Notes: generated by a model not told the origin, from the letters alone. DNA of 64,000 bases from an uncultured Aquimarina sp. (GCA_947498935.1 CANMMM010000001.1:1-64000), one strand, 5' to 3'; positions 16,385 to 24,240 are shown, numbered from the stretch's first letter. A program made the numbers and translations.

Positions 16385-18160
16385 CTAAAAAACATTACCT
16401 TGTTCGCCACTATTGTTATTTATTTTTTGATCCGCCTGTTTATTGACATTGCCTCCTGTACTAGAAACATTCATATCGGCAATGGATTGACGGGTTATTT
16501 TTTCGCCTTGGCTTTTCATATCTTTGGATGCTGCTTCGTAGATATTAGAGGCGGTTAGCTTGTAATCCCCTGTGATCTGTTCTACCTTATTCTTTCCTGT
16601 AGCAATCCTCAGATTTTCGGTGGTTCTTATTTCCATGTTTTTGGATTGTAGGATTAGATTTTCGGGTGCTGAAATCATTATAGAGTTATTAGCGGTATCT
16701 AATTCGATGATATTACTATTCTTATCTGCAATGGTGATACGCTCTTTTCCGCTGGTATCATCTAATGTGATGGTATGCCCACTCTTAGTCCTAATGGCTT
16801 TGACAGCATTAGTACTACGCTGCCAATGGGCGTCTGGGGATGCTGCACCGTTGTAGAGTGCCCCCATAACGATAGGATTTTCTTTGTTTCGATTCTGATA
16901 AGAGACTATTACTTCTTCATTTTTTTCGGAAATGAAGAAGAACCCTTTTTCGCCCCCTGCATGCGGTGTCATGACGCGTATCCACGGGGTGGTCACCCCA
17001 TCTGCTTGCTGCCATATACACTGTACTCTGACCCTGCCTAATCCTTCTGGGTCTTCATTATCGATCACCTTGGCAACTTCCATATCGCCTTGGGGATATT
17101 GGTGGATGTCCATCAGTGGATAATCGGTACTCTCTGCCTGTACGCCCTCGAAGGTATTGGTATACACACCGCCTTCTACATTGGTATGCGATACTTTGGT
17201 GATTCTAAAGCTTCCATACCCCGCTACCTTGATCACTGCGCCTAGCTGTACGCCTGGATTATCAGACATACCAATGGCTATTTTTTGATTCAAGGCGGTA
17301 GCACGGGTATATTGTTCTACCTGCTGATCAAAACGTGCTGCCATAGCAGCGTCTTCATGCGGAGCATGTACGATCTGCGATTCTTTATAGAACAAGCGAT
17401 CCGAAGTCTTGTTTACAAAACCGAGATATCCATCGGTAGGGGTAGTGACCGAATCACTTTTCTTACGTACCAATTGATCACTCATGTAATCCTTGGTCAC
17501 AAACGCAAATCGATTGGGACTGGTCTTAAATTTTATCGAAAAATCCTTGAGGTCTACTCCATAGGCTAATTCTGTTTCTTGGGTGCTGGGAGCACCGAAT
17601 ACCAACTGCTTCCCATCGTAATAAAACCACTCATTATAGTATCGAGCTAACCGTGAAGCAAAGCTGAAATCACTCTGATTCCAGTGTACGGTGTAATTAA
17701 TTCTTTCTGCGTTTCTAGGGGAAAAACTAGTCTGTAATGCCCTTGCATCATAACCTCTAAATGTCCACTGTAGCATCTCTGCTAAGGTCTCATTGGTAAA
17801 TGAAGTGGAATGCGCTCCATTTTCTGCTAGGATAGAAGTACTATGTGCTATAATGGTCACTAAATCACCACTGCCGTATTCGAGTCCCTTTGTAGATTTT
17901 AGTTCGGTAATGATGCCTTTAAATTCTAATTCTTTATAGCTGCCTACTTTTAGTATAGAACGGATACTCACGGTTATGGTCTCTCCGAGATAATCCTTAC
18001 TAGCCCCCACGATTTCTTCTGTAAAGCTTTCTAGTACATCTCGTCTACAGACTAGCTCTAGCGTATGATGCGCACTAATTTCTTGGTATAATTGTAGACT
18101 GACATACGAATGAATAGGATTGCCTGAGATGTATAATTGTGTGGTGGTTTGTAATGCCAT
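16385..18160 (-). CDS. vgrG: Type VI secretion tip protein VgrG
   Basis: The 591-aa protein has the VgrG/Rhs-Vgr layout. A gp27-like base occupies about residues 1-360 (LYISGNPIHSYVSLQLYQEI, RYYNEWFYYDGKQLVFG). A gp5-type OB-fold follows at about 370-450 (VDNEDPEGLGRVRVQCIW, TPWIRVMTPHAGGEKGFFF, GALYNGAASP). A beta-helical needle with repeated I-x-I-x patterns (about 460-560) and an Asn/Gln-rich tail close the protein. It forms the spike on which the PAAR-like protein and effectors are mounted. No sheath, tube or baseplate genes are present in the window, so this is an orphan VgrG island that would depend on a T6SS locus elsewhere. It is the first gene of the minus-strand island. Confidence 0.93.
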   Translation of the reverse strand: MALQTTTQLYISGNPIHSYVSLQLYQEISAHHTLELVCRRDVLESFTEEIVGASKDYLGETITVSIRSILKVGSYKELEFKGIITELKSTKGLEYGSGDLVTIIAHSTSILAENGAHSTSFTNETLAEMLQWTFRGYDARALQTSFSPRNAERINYTVHWNQSDFSFASRLARYYNEWFYYDGKQLVFGAPSTQETELAYGVDLKDFSIKFKTSPNRFAFVTKDYMSDQLVRKKSDSVTTPTDGYLGFVNKTSDRLFYKESQIVHAPHEDAAMAARFDQQVEQYTRATALNQKIAIGMSDNPGVQLGAVIKVAGYGSFRITKVSHTNVEGGVYTNTFEGVQAESTDYPLMDIHQYPQGDMEVAKVIDNEDPEGLGRVRVQCIWQQADGVTTPWIRVMTPHAGGEKGFFFISEKNEEVIVSYQNRNKENPIVMGALYNGAASPDAHWQRSTNAVKAIRTKSGHTITLDDTSGKERITIADKNSNIIELDTANNSIMISAPENLILQSKNMEIRTTENLRIATGKNKVEQITGDYKLTASNIYEAASKDMKSQGEKITRQSIADMNVSSTGGNVNKQADQKINNNSGEQGNVF

Positions 18161-18629
18161 GTATCGTTCTGTTTTAGCAGTGCTTTTTTTTTACAGCTAG
18201 TAAAAAACACTTGTTAATCAAAATGTTTAGTATCGAAGTGATGTAAACTTTTTTCAATTTGCTACAAAAACGATCTTTTGCACTCAAATTTTGCAATTTT
18301 TTAGTTTTCGAGCGCTGCTATGCAACTAAAAAATCAATGTATTTGATCACAAAATCTTGGTTTTTCGCTGAAATCAAAAAAGCTTAAACCACTTCATCTC
18401 AAAAATACCGAATTAGTACGGTTTTAAGATTGTTTTAGTAAGGTTTTTTTATTGAGTATCATTTTTTCTTATTGCTTGATACTCGTATCGTTACCTCTTA
18501 CTATACAGTGTCATAAATAACGTATTTGTTACCTGTAATTGTCGTTTTTTTTAGAGAAAAATACCCCTTTTCGACATAGAGAGGGTTTTTATCGATGAAT
18601 GCATCGTTTTTGCTGCATGTTTTCGTACG
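18161..18629. other. Intergenic region upstream of vgrG
   Basis: This stretch must contain the promoter of the VgrG island on the minus strand, but I could not pin a convincing -33/-7 pair. Most of it is the MITE-like repeat at 18236-18394. The remainder, 18395-18629, is AT-rich with nothing recognisable. Confidence 0.6.
18236..18394. mobile_element. MITE-like ~160-bp repeat, copy 1
   Basis: The ends are AAGTGATGTAAACTTTTT (left) and AAAGCTTAAACCACTT (right), an imperfect terminal inverted repeat. Internal landmarks shared with the other copies are ACGATCTTTTGCAC, GCTGCTATGCAACTAAAAAAT, CACAAAATCTT and GCTGAAATCAAAAAA. It has the same orientation as copy 2 (50157-50315) and is inverted relative to copy 3 (61421-61582). 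It has no coding capacity. Confidence 0.85.
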
Positions 18630-19109
18630 CTATGTAGGGTCTATGGTGTCTAAAAGCTCCATCAGCAGCAAGCGTTTGGTAATCGGATTGCGAGCGGTGG
18701 GTTTGTGCTTGGCTAAAAAGGCTGTGAGTGCTGGTTGGATAGCGGGATGTGTGAGGTGGGTACGAAGGTTTTGTTTGGTGAGGCGGTAACATTGTTTAGT
18801 GTTCGGTAGGCTAAAGCAGAGCGTATTTCTATAAAATATATTGGGGATTCTAGCGCTGTGGTATTTATAAATTTTTAGATACAGGCAGCGATCGTAGAGG
18901 TAAAAAGTGCCGTTACTCATCTTTTGTATAGACCGCTTCTGTACGATGTGCTGCTCATAGTCTTGGAGCAATTTATTGGCTGCTATAGGCGATGGATGGT
19001 GAAGTAAGAGGGTTTCTAGAACGGATAATAGATCGCAAACCTCTAGTTTAGACAATCCATCAAAATGAGCGATGAGTTGTTTGATAATTCTATCTTGATG
19101 TGTGTGCAT
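18630..19109 (-). CDS. Hypothetical protein (159 aa)
   Basis: The family is not recognised. I prefer the ATG at 19109 (MHTHQDRIIKQLIAHF) because the 21 extra residues of the longer frame are an unusual His/Ile-rich string. The protein is basic and His/Leu-rich, with a helical N-terminal part (LSKLEVCDLLSVLETLLLHH) and a beta-like centre (MSNGTFYLYDRCLYLKIYKY) containing a possible substrate-facing RNTLCFSLPNTK. No signal peptide or membrane segment is present. With the next minus-strand gene (19383-19928) it shares a Leu/Ala/Arg-rich style and higher GC than the flanking regions, so the two may be a transferred pair. Function unknown. Confidence 0.5.
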   Translation of the reverse strand: MHTHQDRIIKQLIAHFDGLSKLEVCDLLSVLETLLLHHPSPIAANKLLQDYEQHIVQKRSIQKMSNGTFYLYDRCLYLKIYKYHSARIPNIFYRNTLCFSLPNTKQCYRLTKQNLRTHLTHPAIQPALTAFLAKHKPTARNPITKRLLLMELLDTIDPT

Positions 19110-19382
19110 GATGCTGTGGTGTTTATGAATAATAATTAGTAAAAAGTGCTTATAATAGTGTCTTATAAGCAAAAGAAAGCTTGCTCCCAGTAGTTACTAC
19201 TTACTACTAGAGTACCCCTACTAAGTATGAACATTACATCAGGATGAACTGTTATATATGGGAATAAACAGTAAGCAATGCTCAATACCCAGTAGCAACT
19301 ATAAGGGAGACAAGCAATCTATAGAAGTACGCACTTCTACTAGCTAGTTTTTTATGCCAGTAAATTCAAATGATAACTGGTA

Positions 19383-19928
19383 TTATGCTATACAATTGGC
19401 TAATAACCGAAACTGTCGCGCCATAGCTCGGGCAATGGCGCTAAAAGTTACGGGAGGTGTATCTGGAGGGGCTGATGGGGTATTATCATTCGTATCATTG
19501 TGTACGCTTCGTAACCACTGGATCACTTTCTGCTCTACCTGCTGTGGGGTATAGAGCTGGGTATTGACCAAGGCACGTACTTGCTGGTCAGCGGTTTTGC
19601 ATACCGCTTCGGAGGCTTGGAAATAGAGCGGATGGTAGCGCAGTCGGAATAAAATCCGTTTTTGATACGCTGCTAGCTTCTCAGCTACAGAAGAATAATG
19701 GGTAGTGCAGAGTTCTAGCCATTGGAGTCGCCGTGCATAGAGGTCTAACACTGCTTGTTCTACAGGAAATTCTTCCTCATAGTAGGTACGAACCCACTGG
19801 TATATTAACGTCTCATAGCTACTGCCTAGCCGTAGCTGTTTCAAGAAGCTAGAAATATCGAATTGTAATTCTATAAGGATGGCGCGCAGATACTCGCGAC
19901 GGTTGGTGGGGGTTTTAGAGTGTTTCAT
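19383..19928 (-). CDS. Hypothetical helical protein (181 aa)
   Basis: The protein is predicted to be almost entirely helical, with long amphipathic stretches (YLRAILIELQFDISSFLKQL, EQAVLDLYARRLQWLELC, TPQQVEQKVIQWLRSVHND). A Pro/Thr-rich linker (NTPSAPPDTPPVT) and an Ala/Arg-rich C-terminal helix close it. I do not recognise the family. It is 21 bp downstream of the internally duplicated 129-aa gene on the same strand, and upstream of the 159-aa gene after a 273-bp gap with no recognisable element. A regulatory or structural role cannot be distinguished. Confidence 0.5.
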   Translation of the reverse strand: MKHSKTPTNRREYLRAILIELQFDISSFLKQLRLGSSYETLIYQWVRTYYEEEFPVEQAVLDLYARRLQWLELCTTHYSSVAEKLAAYQKRILFRLRYHPLYFQASEAVCKTADQQVRALVNTQLYTPQQVEQKVIQWLRSVHNDTNDNTPSAPPDTPPVTFSAIARAMARQFRLLANCIA

Positions 19929-19949
19929 GGTTTTTAAATACTAGTGAAT

Positions 19950-20339
19950 TTAAAATTGTGATATTTTCTTAATCAACACGTACAATAACTTGATACGCTC
20001 GTTGCTGATTTTCCTTCTATCATATAAAAAGTAACGTACTGTACCTTTTAAGCCAAGTTCTGTATCGAATGCACTTTTATTGATGTAATGGCTATTATAC
20101 TCTAACCAATTTTCTACACTTGCTCTTCTATAATCAATCGTATCTTTGAAATTTGTGATTTTCTTTATCTCTTTAAATAAAACATGAATGCGATAGTTAT
20201 TTATCCTACGACCTTCTTGCACAAAATATTTTAATGAACCCTTAAGCATCAATGTATTATCAATTGCTGAGATACTAAAAAACTTTTTGTTTTTTAAAAT
20301 CCAATTTTCTACTCTGACTCTCTTAGTATTGGCATTCAT
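19950..20339 (-). CDS. Small basic protein with an internal tandem duplication (129 aa)
   Basis: Two ~60-residue repeats can be aligned: R-VENWILKNKKFFS-AIDNTLMLKGSLKYFVQEGRRI-N-RI-LFKEIKKI, and S-VENWLEYNSHYIN-AFDTELGLKGTVRYFLYDRRKI-N-RI-LYVLIKKI. Each resembles a small helical DNA-binding module (basic, Trp anchored, with a final RRKI...LL helix pair). The gene diverges from an XRE-type regulator gene across a 255-bp region that carries a perfect 11-bp inverted repeat. A partner regulator or antagonist of the XRE protein is possible, but no family is recognised. Confidence 0.6.
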   Translation of the reverse strand: MNANTKRVRVENWILKNKKFFSISAIDNTLMLKGSLKYFVQEGRRINNYRIHVLFKEIKKITNFKDTIDYRRASVENWLEYNSHYINKSAFDTELGLKGTVRYFLYDRRKISNERIKLLYVLIKKISQF

Positions 20340-20413
20340 TTTTGTAAAAATTCAAAAGACGATAACTGTAAAAAAAAACTAGCATCAACAAATCATGCTA
20401 AAAAATTAATAAC

Positions 20414-20521
20414 CTCTTAAACAACTACAGAAATAAACCTATTCATCAACTAACAAATAATTAAATGTTTTTATCATTTTCCATCATTTCTAAAGGGGTG
20501 TTATTTATATTTGTTTAAGAG
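20414..20521. promoter_or_regulatory. Perfect 11-bp inverted repeat in the divergent promoter region
   Basis: CTCTTAAACAA at 20414-20424 is matched by TTGTTTAAGAG at 20511-20521, an exact inverted repeat 86 bp apart. One copy lies 75 bp before the 129-aa gene. The other overlaps the -7 element and expected start site of the XRE gene. This is what twin operators bound by one regulator, with looping between the divergent promoters, would look like. Confidence 0.6.
20506..20513 (+). promoter_or_regulatory. TATATTTG -7 element for the XRE regulator gene
   Basis: An exact match to the Bacteroidetes -7 consensus TAnnTTTG, 82 bp before the chosen ATG at 20595. No good TTTG -33 box was found at the usual spacing. 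The operator-like TTGTTTAAGAG overlaps its downstream end. Confidence 0.5.
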
Positions 20522-20594
20522 CATAGTAAATATACAGAAAAATTAATACAATTAAAGAAATTTGAAGATTATTTCTTCTTTTTCATCTGTTTTT

Positions 20595-21032
20595 ATGGGT
20601 ACACTAAGAGAAAGAATCGATTATATTAGAAAAAAGAAAGGTTTAAGCTTTAAACAATTAGCTGATTTAATTGGCGGTATCAGTGGAGATGGGTTGAGAA
20701 AAGCAATTGATAGAGGTTCTTCTAAAGATCTTTTTTATATTTCCAGAATCGCTACTGCTACTGGATTTCGTGAAGAATGGATTACTACAGGCGAAGGTGA
20801 TGAAACTTTAACATCATATAATTCTTCACTTTTTTTTGAGAAAAACGGTGTTAAAATTCATATCGATGAGATTGTAGATTTTATGGAAGAAAACTACACA
20901 ACACTATTAAGTGACTCTAATAAATATCGTTTTTTTATGGGAGACAAAGCCAACATCTTGATGTACAAATTTTTTAAAGAACATGGTATAGAAGTTAGAG
21001 TTACTAATGATCAAACTGAACAGGAAAATTAA
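20595..21032 (+). CDS. XRE-family helix-turn-helix regulator (145 aa)
   Basis: With the start at the ATG at 20595 (MGTLRERIDYIRKKKGLSFK) the protein begins, as XRE regulators usually do, with the helix that packs the HTH. The recognition region is LSFKQLADLIGGISGDGLRKAIDR, followed by IATATGFREEWITTGEGDE, which is typical of phage-type or mobile-element regulators. Residues ~75-145 form a charged C-terminal domain with no recognised fold. The longer frame, beginning 11 codons upstream, adds a Ser/Phe string and is less likely. Likely autoregulated through the inverted repeat in its promoter. Its last 29 bp overlap a convergent small gene. Confidence 0.8.
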   Translation: MGTLRERIDYIRKKKGLSFKQLADLIGGISGDGLRKAIDRGSSKDLFYISRIATATGFREEWITTGEGDETLTSYNSSLFFEKNGVKIHIDEIVDFMEENYTTLLSDSNKYRFFMGDKANILMYKFFKEHGIEVRVTNDQTEQEN

Positions 21033-21219
21033 CTATTTCATCTGGTTTGGTATGCTTAAATCGAGTAATTAATCCCGTGAGAATCTTATGATCTTTCTCT
21101 ACCTTATTCTGTAGGTACTTTTCTATATCATCATCTCTTTTTGAAGACGATTGTGGGGTGAGTACTCCTATTTTTCTTAGGGTATCAATCCTTAATTTGC
21201 GTTGGTCAGTTTTAGTCAT
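21004..21219 (-). CDS. Small charged hypothetical protein (71 aa)
   Basis: A 71-aa, Lys/Asp-rich, probably helical protein (QRKLRIDTLRKIGVL, DDDIEKYLQNKVEKDHKIL) without membrane segments. It begins 8 bp after the stop of the membrane-protein gene at 21228-22031 and is probably its operon partner. Its 3' end overlaps the convergent XRE gene by 29 bp. No family is recognised. Confidence 0.5.
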   Translation of the reverse strand: MTKTDQRKLRIDTLRKIGVLTPQSSSKRDDDIEKYLQNKVEKDHKILTGLITRFKHTKPDEIVNFPVQFDH

Positions 21220-21227
21220 CTTTTTAT

Positions 21228-22031
21228 CTATTCAATCACTTTAGAAATTTCATCGAGTTGGTTATCATAAGACTTTACAAATTCTACCTTATTATCTTCT
21301 GATATAAATTTTTCATTAACATCTATAATTACGTAATCAACCATCCTAGCCAAAGCATTGATAAGTTTATGGTGTTTTAAGTATGGAATATTAAAGAAGT
21401 TCTTCTTTAGTAACCAAATAATTACTTTAGAGGAAAAAAATGATGCAATTAAAAGGTTAGCTACATAGATCGATTGGTGCAAATCTGCTTTTGGATTTAG
21501 CGCCCAATAGATATAAGTAAGAGATACCACAAAAGAAGCTTTAGCAATAAATTTTACGAGATTGCCAACAGGGCTGTATTTTTCTCTTTTCAAAAAGATG
21601 CCAATTATGTAGATAATTAAGCCTGTAAAAAAAATATAAACAGGTAAACCTATTCCTTGTAAAAAGGCGTTAACATGTTTAAATCCTCTTATTCTATTTA
21701 ACTCCTTAGCTTTATTTAACATGACAAGAGCTGTGTCAGAATCTTTTGCTTTTTGCTTGTATTGATGGAGCAAATTAGCTGCTGTTAAAAAATCAGCACT
21801 TTCAAAATTCTGTTCCGATACCTTATCCTCTAGAAATACTAAAATTTCATCCCTAAGCTGATCGCGTGCTTCTCGCTGTGCTATATTCTCTTTCCTTGCT
21901 TTTTGTATATCAGAGGGTGTTGTTTCTACAAATAATTGCGAAAAAGCTGCAATGACACTAATCACTACAGCCGTTATCACGAGTGTTTTTTTAATTGTAA
22001 TCTTCGTCTGAGTGGTCTCCGCTGTTTCCAA
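21228..22031 (-). CDS. Multi-pass membrane protein, unknown function (267 aa)
   Basis: Membrane segments are likely at about residues 15-35 (TLVITAVVISVIAAFSQLFV), 126-146 (LPVYIFFTGLIIYIIGIFL), 162-178 (FIAKASFVVSLTYIYWAL) and 188-206. A charged helical domain at 40-110 lies between the first two. The start is a TTG codon at 22031, because no in-frame ATG occurs before the first membrane helix. The 5' end overlaps the preceding small lipoprotein gene by 41 bp in another frame. A truncated second copy of the first ~40 residues lies upstream (22306-22428). The family is unrecognised. A role together with the lipoprotein and the 71-aa protein is suggested by the tight layout. Confidence 0.65.
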   Translation of the reverse strand: METAETTQTKITIKKTLVITAVVISVIAAFSQLFVETTPSDIQKARKENIAQREARDQLRDEILVFLEDKVSEQNFESADFLTAANLLHQYKQKAKDSDTALVMLNKAKELNRIRGFKHVNAFLQGIGLPVYIFFTGLIIYIIGIFLKREKYSPVGNLVKFIAKASFVVSLTYIYWALNPKADLHQSIYVANLLIASFFSSKVIIWLLKKNFFNIPYLKHHKLINALARMVDYVIIDVNEKFISEDNKVEFVKSYDNQLDEISKVIE

Positions 22032-22167
22032 TATCTTCTTTATTTGTGCTTTGAGTTTCTAAATTATAATCGTGTTCATTATCTATAGCAGTGTTTTCGC
22101 ATCCGCTAAAAATCATTAATACTAAAAGTAATGTAGAAAATAGCAAAATTGATTTTTTAAAATTCAC
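21991..22167 (-). CDS. Small lipoprotein, downstream tandem copy (58 aa)
   Basis: The frame starts with GTG at 22167 (MNFKKSILLFSTLLL...) and ends with TAA at 21991. Its lipobox is LMIFSGC with Cys23, followed by a short acidic tail (ENTAIDNEHDYN, DHSDEDYN). It is a close duplicate of the 62-aa protein at 22412-22600, whose start is ATG, so the GTG start is supported by homology. The 3' end overlaps the start of the membrane-protein gene, indicating translational coupling. A mature peptide of only ~36 residues suggests a membrane tether, signal or subunit rather than an enzyme. Confidence 0.65.
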   Translation of the reverse strand: MNFKKSILLFSTLLLVLMIFSGCENTAIDNEHDYNLETQSTNKEDIGNSGDHSDEDYN

Positions 22168-22239
22168 TTTAATTATTTAAAAATTAATATTTATTCAATC
22201 TAAACCCTTGAAAATAAAGATTCAAAATTATGATCGTTC

Positions 22240-22428
22240 ACCTTATCTTCTAGAATTACCAAAATTCCATCTCTTAGCTAATCGCGTACTTCATGTAGTT
22301 CTATATTATTTTCTTTTCATACTTTTTATATCAGAGGATATTGTTTCTACAAATAGTTGCGATAAAGCTGCAATGACAATAGTCACTACAGCTGTTATCA
22401 CAAATGTTCTTTTAATTATAGTCTTCAT
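22240..22428 (-). pseudogene. Truncated copy of the membrane-protein gene
   Basis: Positions 22240-22428 match the region 21815-22020, the 5' part of the membrane-protein gene. A frame from ATG 22428 gives MKTIIKRTFVITAVV...ALSQLFVET, aligned with the intact protein's first membrane helix, and hits TAA at 22306 after 40 codons. Beyond that the homology continues out of frame to about 22240 and then ends. It is the remnant of a tandem duplication whose lipoprotein half stayed intact. Confidence 0.75.
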
Positions 22429-22600
22429 CTTCATCGCTGCCTCCACTATTTCCGATTGTTCCAATATCTCCTTTATTTGTACTTTGAGTTTCTAAATTAT
22501 AATCGTGTTCATCATCTATAGCAGTGTTTTCGCATCCGCTAAAAATCATTAATGCTAAAAGTAATAAAGAAAATGATACAATTGATTTTTTTAAGTTCAT
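22412..22600 (-). CDS. Small lipoprotein, upstream tandem copy (62 aa)
   Basis: The protein reads MNLKKSIVSFSLLLLALMIFSGC with Cys23 as the lipid-modified residue, then a 39-residue acidic, Gly/Ser-containing tail (NTAIDDEHDYNLETQSTN, GGSDEDEDYN). It is a duplicate of the 58-aa lipoprotein 433 bp downstream, with several in-frame differences and an insertion of GTIGN-type residues in the tail. No family is recognised. As the first gene of the duplicated unit it probably carries the promoter in its 5' flank, but no TAnnTTTG element was found close by. Confidence 0.65.
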   Translation of the reverse strand: MNLKKSIVSFSLLLLALMIFSGCENTAIDDEHDYNLETQSTNKGDIGTIGNSGGSDEDEDYN

Positions 22601-23215
22601 GACAATAGTTTTTAAAAATTAATATTTAGATTTACTTAACTTAATTGTTTGATAATCAAGTAAAATTATTACTATTCTTTTGGTTTTAATAACTAAAAAA
22701 AATGAAATTTCATGGTATATTTGCGCCATTTTTTTGCGAAAAATACCCCTATTTTATCATTGTTTTTTTCTTAAAAAAAACCTAAAAAACCAATTCAAAG
22801 AAACATGCTAGTAAGACTTATATTTTAATCTGCAAATAAACCTTAATTCATATACAATTAAGCCGTATTCAAATATACGGTTTAACAGTAGTTACATGCT
22901 GTCGCTAGCTTACCATATACGCTAGTTCGAGTTTGCAACTCGGACTTCCATACGAGTAAGCAAATACTCACTGAATGATAAAAATCGATTGCAGCGCTGT
23001 AGCTGGTTTCTGTATGTAGTATCTATTGCCACTTCGCTTTAGTCTGCAACGAATACCGTAATAATTACGTAGTCGGTACAAGTTGCAAACTTGCACCAGC
23101 AAACTGCTTGGTTACAATAATTAAAATCCTTCTGAATAACTAAGCTGTTACTAGAAATATAACTACTTTTAATAGACATATATAATTGTTGTGGTGCTTT
23201 TAACAAACCCCAGAA
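22601..23215. other. Intergenic region with two REP-like hairpins
   Basis: No gene is seen. The left half is AT-rich. At about 22924-22946 the sequence GTTCGAGTTTGCAACTCGGAC forms a hairpin with a TTTGCAA-type loop. At about 23077-23099 GGTACAAGTTGCAAACTTGCACC forms a related one. Both are built around TTGCAA with 7-9-bp arms, as in REP-type palindromes. Other short repeats of GCTAG/CGTAG type lie between them. Confidence 0.55.
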
Positions 23216-23806
23216 ATGAATTTAAAATTTGCCAAATATTTGATAATCATACTGCTTTTGGCAAGTTGTGGAAAGCAAGAAATTGAAATAAAGAATTATG
23301 GATTTCCAAAAGACAAAAAAGGAAGTTTAAATATATCTCTTGAATTTTCGGAATTTAAAAATTATGGAAACCTAATTGACAAAATTCGTGAAATAAAATG
23401 CAATGACAGTATTCCAAAAATAGTCATTAAAGAAAAAAATCTGATTCGGAATATATATCCAACTGAGCATTGCGAACCGATGATTTTTGACCCAGACGGA
23501 AAACACTATGTTACTTTCCGAAAAGGAAAACCATTCGAATGGCAAACCATTACAGAAATATTACCAGGCTCATTTAGCAAAAAACTGACTGAGGATTTTT
23601 CATATTATCGGAATTCAGAAAAACTTGAAAATTATCTGATTATTATAGAATCTGAACGAAATGAAAAAATAAATGGAATTGAAAAATTTATAATTGACAT
23701 AACTCAAGAATATGATAAACTAGAAACTGATTTGAAACTTAATTTTGTATTTTGGGAAGTAGTTCCACATTTGCCACCACCTGTAAATGAAAAAGAAAAT
23801 GAATAA
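23216..23806 (+). CDS. Lipoprotein, unknown function (196 aa)
   Basis: A signal peptide with lipobox (MNLKFAKYLIIILLLASC, Cys18) is followed by a Lys/Glu/Asn-rich mature part. One putative globular region is around FDPDGKHYVTFRKGKPFEWQ, and the end is VPHLPPPVNEKENE. It is not recognisably related to the lipoproteins of the VgrG island. It stands alone on the plus strand between REP-like hairpins and a GCGTTA repeat and has very AT-rich codon use, which suggests an acquired or orphan gene. Function unknown. Confidence 0.7.
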   Translation: MNLKFAKYLIIILLLASCGKQEIEIKNYGFPKDKKGSLNISLEFSEFKNYGNLIDKIREIKCNDSIPKIVIKEKNLIRNIYPTEHCEPMIFDPDGKHYVTFRKGKPFEWQTITEILPGSFSKKLTEDFSYYRNSEKLENYLIIIESERNEKINGIEKFIIDITQEYDKLETDLKLNFVFWEVVPHLPPPVNEKENE

Positions 23807-23835
23807 AAACGACACAATACATACACTTACTTTTT

Positions 23836-23926
23836 GCGTTAGGGATAGTAGATGAAATCCCGCAGTACCGACCTTTAGGAGGGGCGAGGAATTGGAACGG
23901 ATAGCCCGACCCCTTGTGGGTACGCC
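23836..23926. repeat. GCGTTA/TAACGC-bounded dispersed repeat, copy 2
   Basis: Starts GCGTTAGGGATAGTAG, contains ACCTTTAGGAGGGGCGAGGAATT and CGGATAGCCCGACCCC, and ends GTGGGTACGCCC; reverse orientation relative to copy 1. It lies 30 bp after the stop of the 196-aa lipoprotein gene. The terminal TAACGC is mutated to TACGCC. Confidence 0.85.
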
Positions 23927-24240
23927 CAAAAAAAACATACAAAATGACACTATTTAGTGATACGGGACTGGTGTAATAATACTGATAGTATAGATGACAT
24001 ATTGATCTAAATCAATGGTATGCTAACCTATAAGATTGTAGATTGATTTTGTTTTCTTACGATTTTTACTGAATTTAGACAAGGGAAAAATATTTCCTTA
24101 CAGGGACATAAATGATTACGGGTAGTTGATTTTTGTCTCTTATAGGAATATATAGTACAGCTTTTTTTGTCTTGTACAGGAAATTGTTTTCGTGCTTTGG
24201 GACATTATTTTCTCGCTAATTAATAGAATGGGTACTGGCT
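23927..24240. other. Intergenic leader of the recombinase unit with direct repeats
   Basis: No gene seen. TTTTGTCTCTTATAGGAA (24131-24148) and TTTTGTCTTGTACAGGAA (24165-24182) match at 14 of 18 positions with a 34-bp offset. Related GGGACA/AGACAAGGG motifs lie around 24080-24110 and 24200. They could be recombinase- or regulator-binding sites; this is inference. Confidence 0.5.

Noticed and set aside
16385..18160. Phage tail origin for the VgrG gene
   Set aside because: VgrG shares folds with phage gp27/gp5, but the neighbours are a DUF4280 PAAR-like protein and effector/immunity-type genes, not phage tail, capsid or lysis genes.
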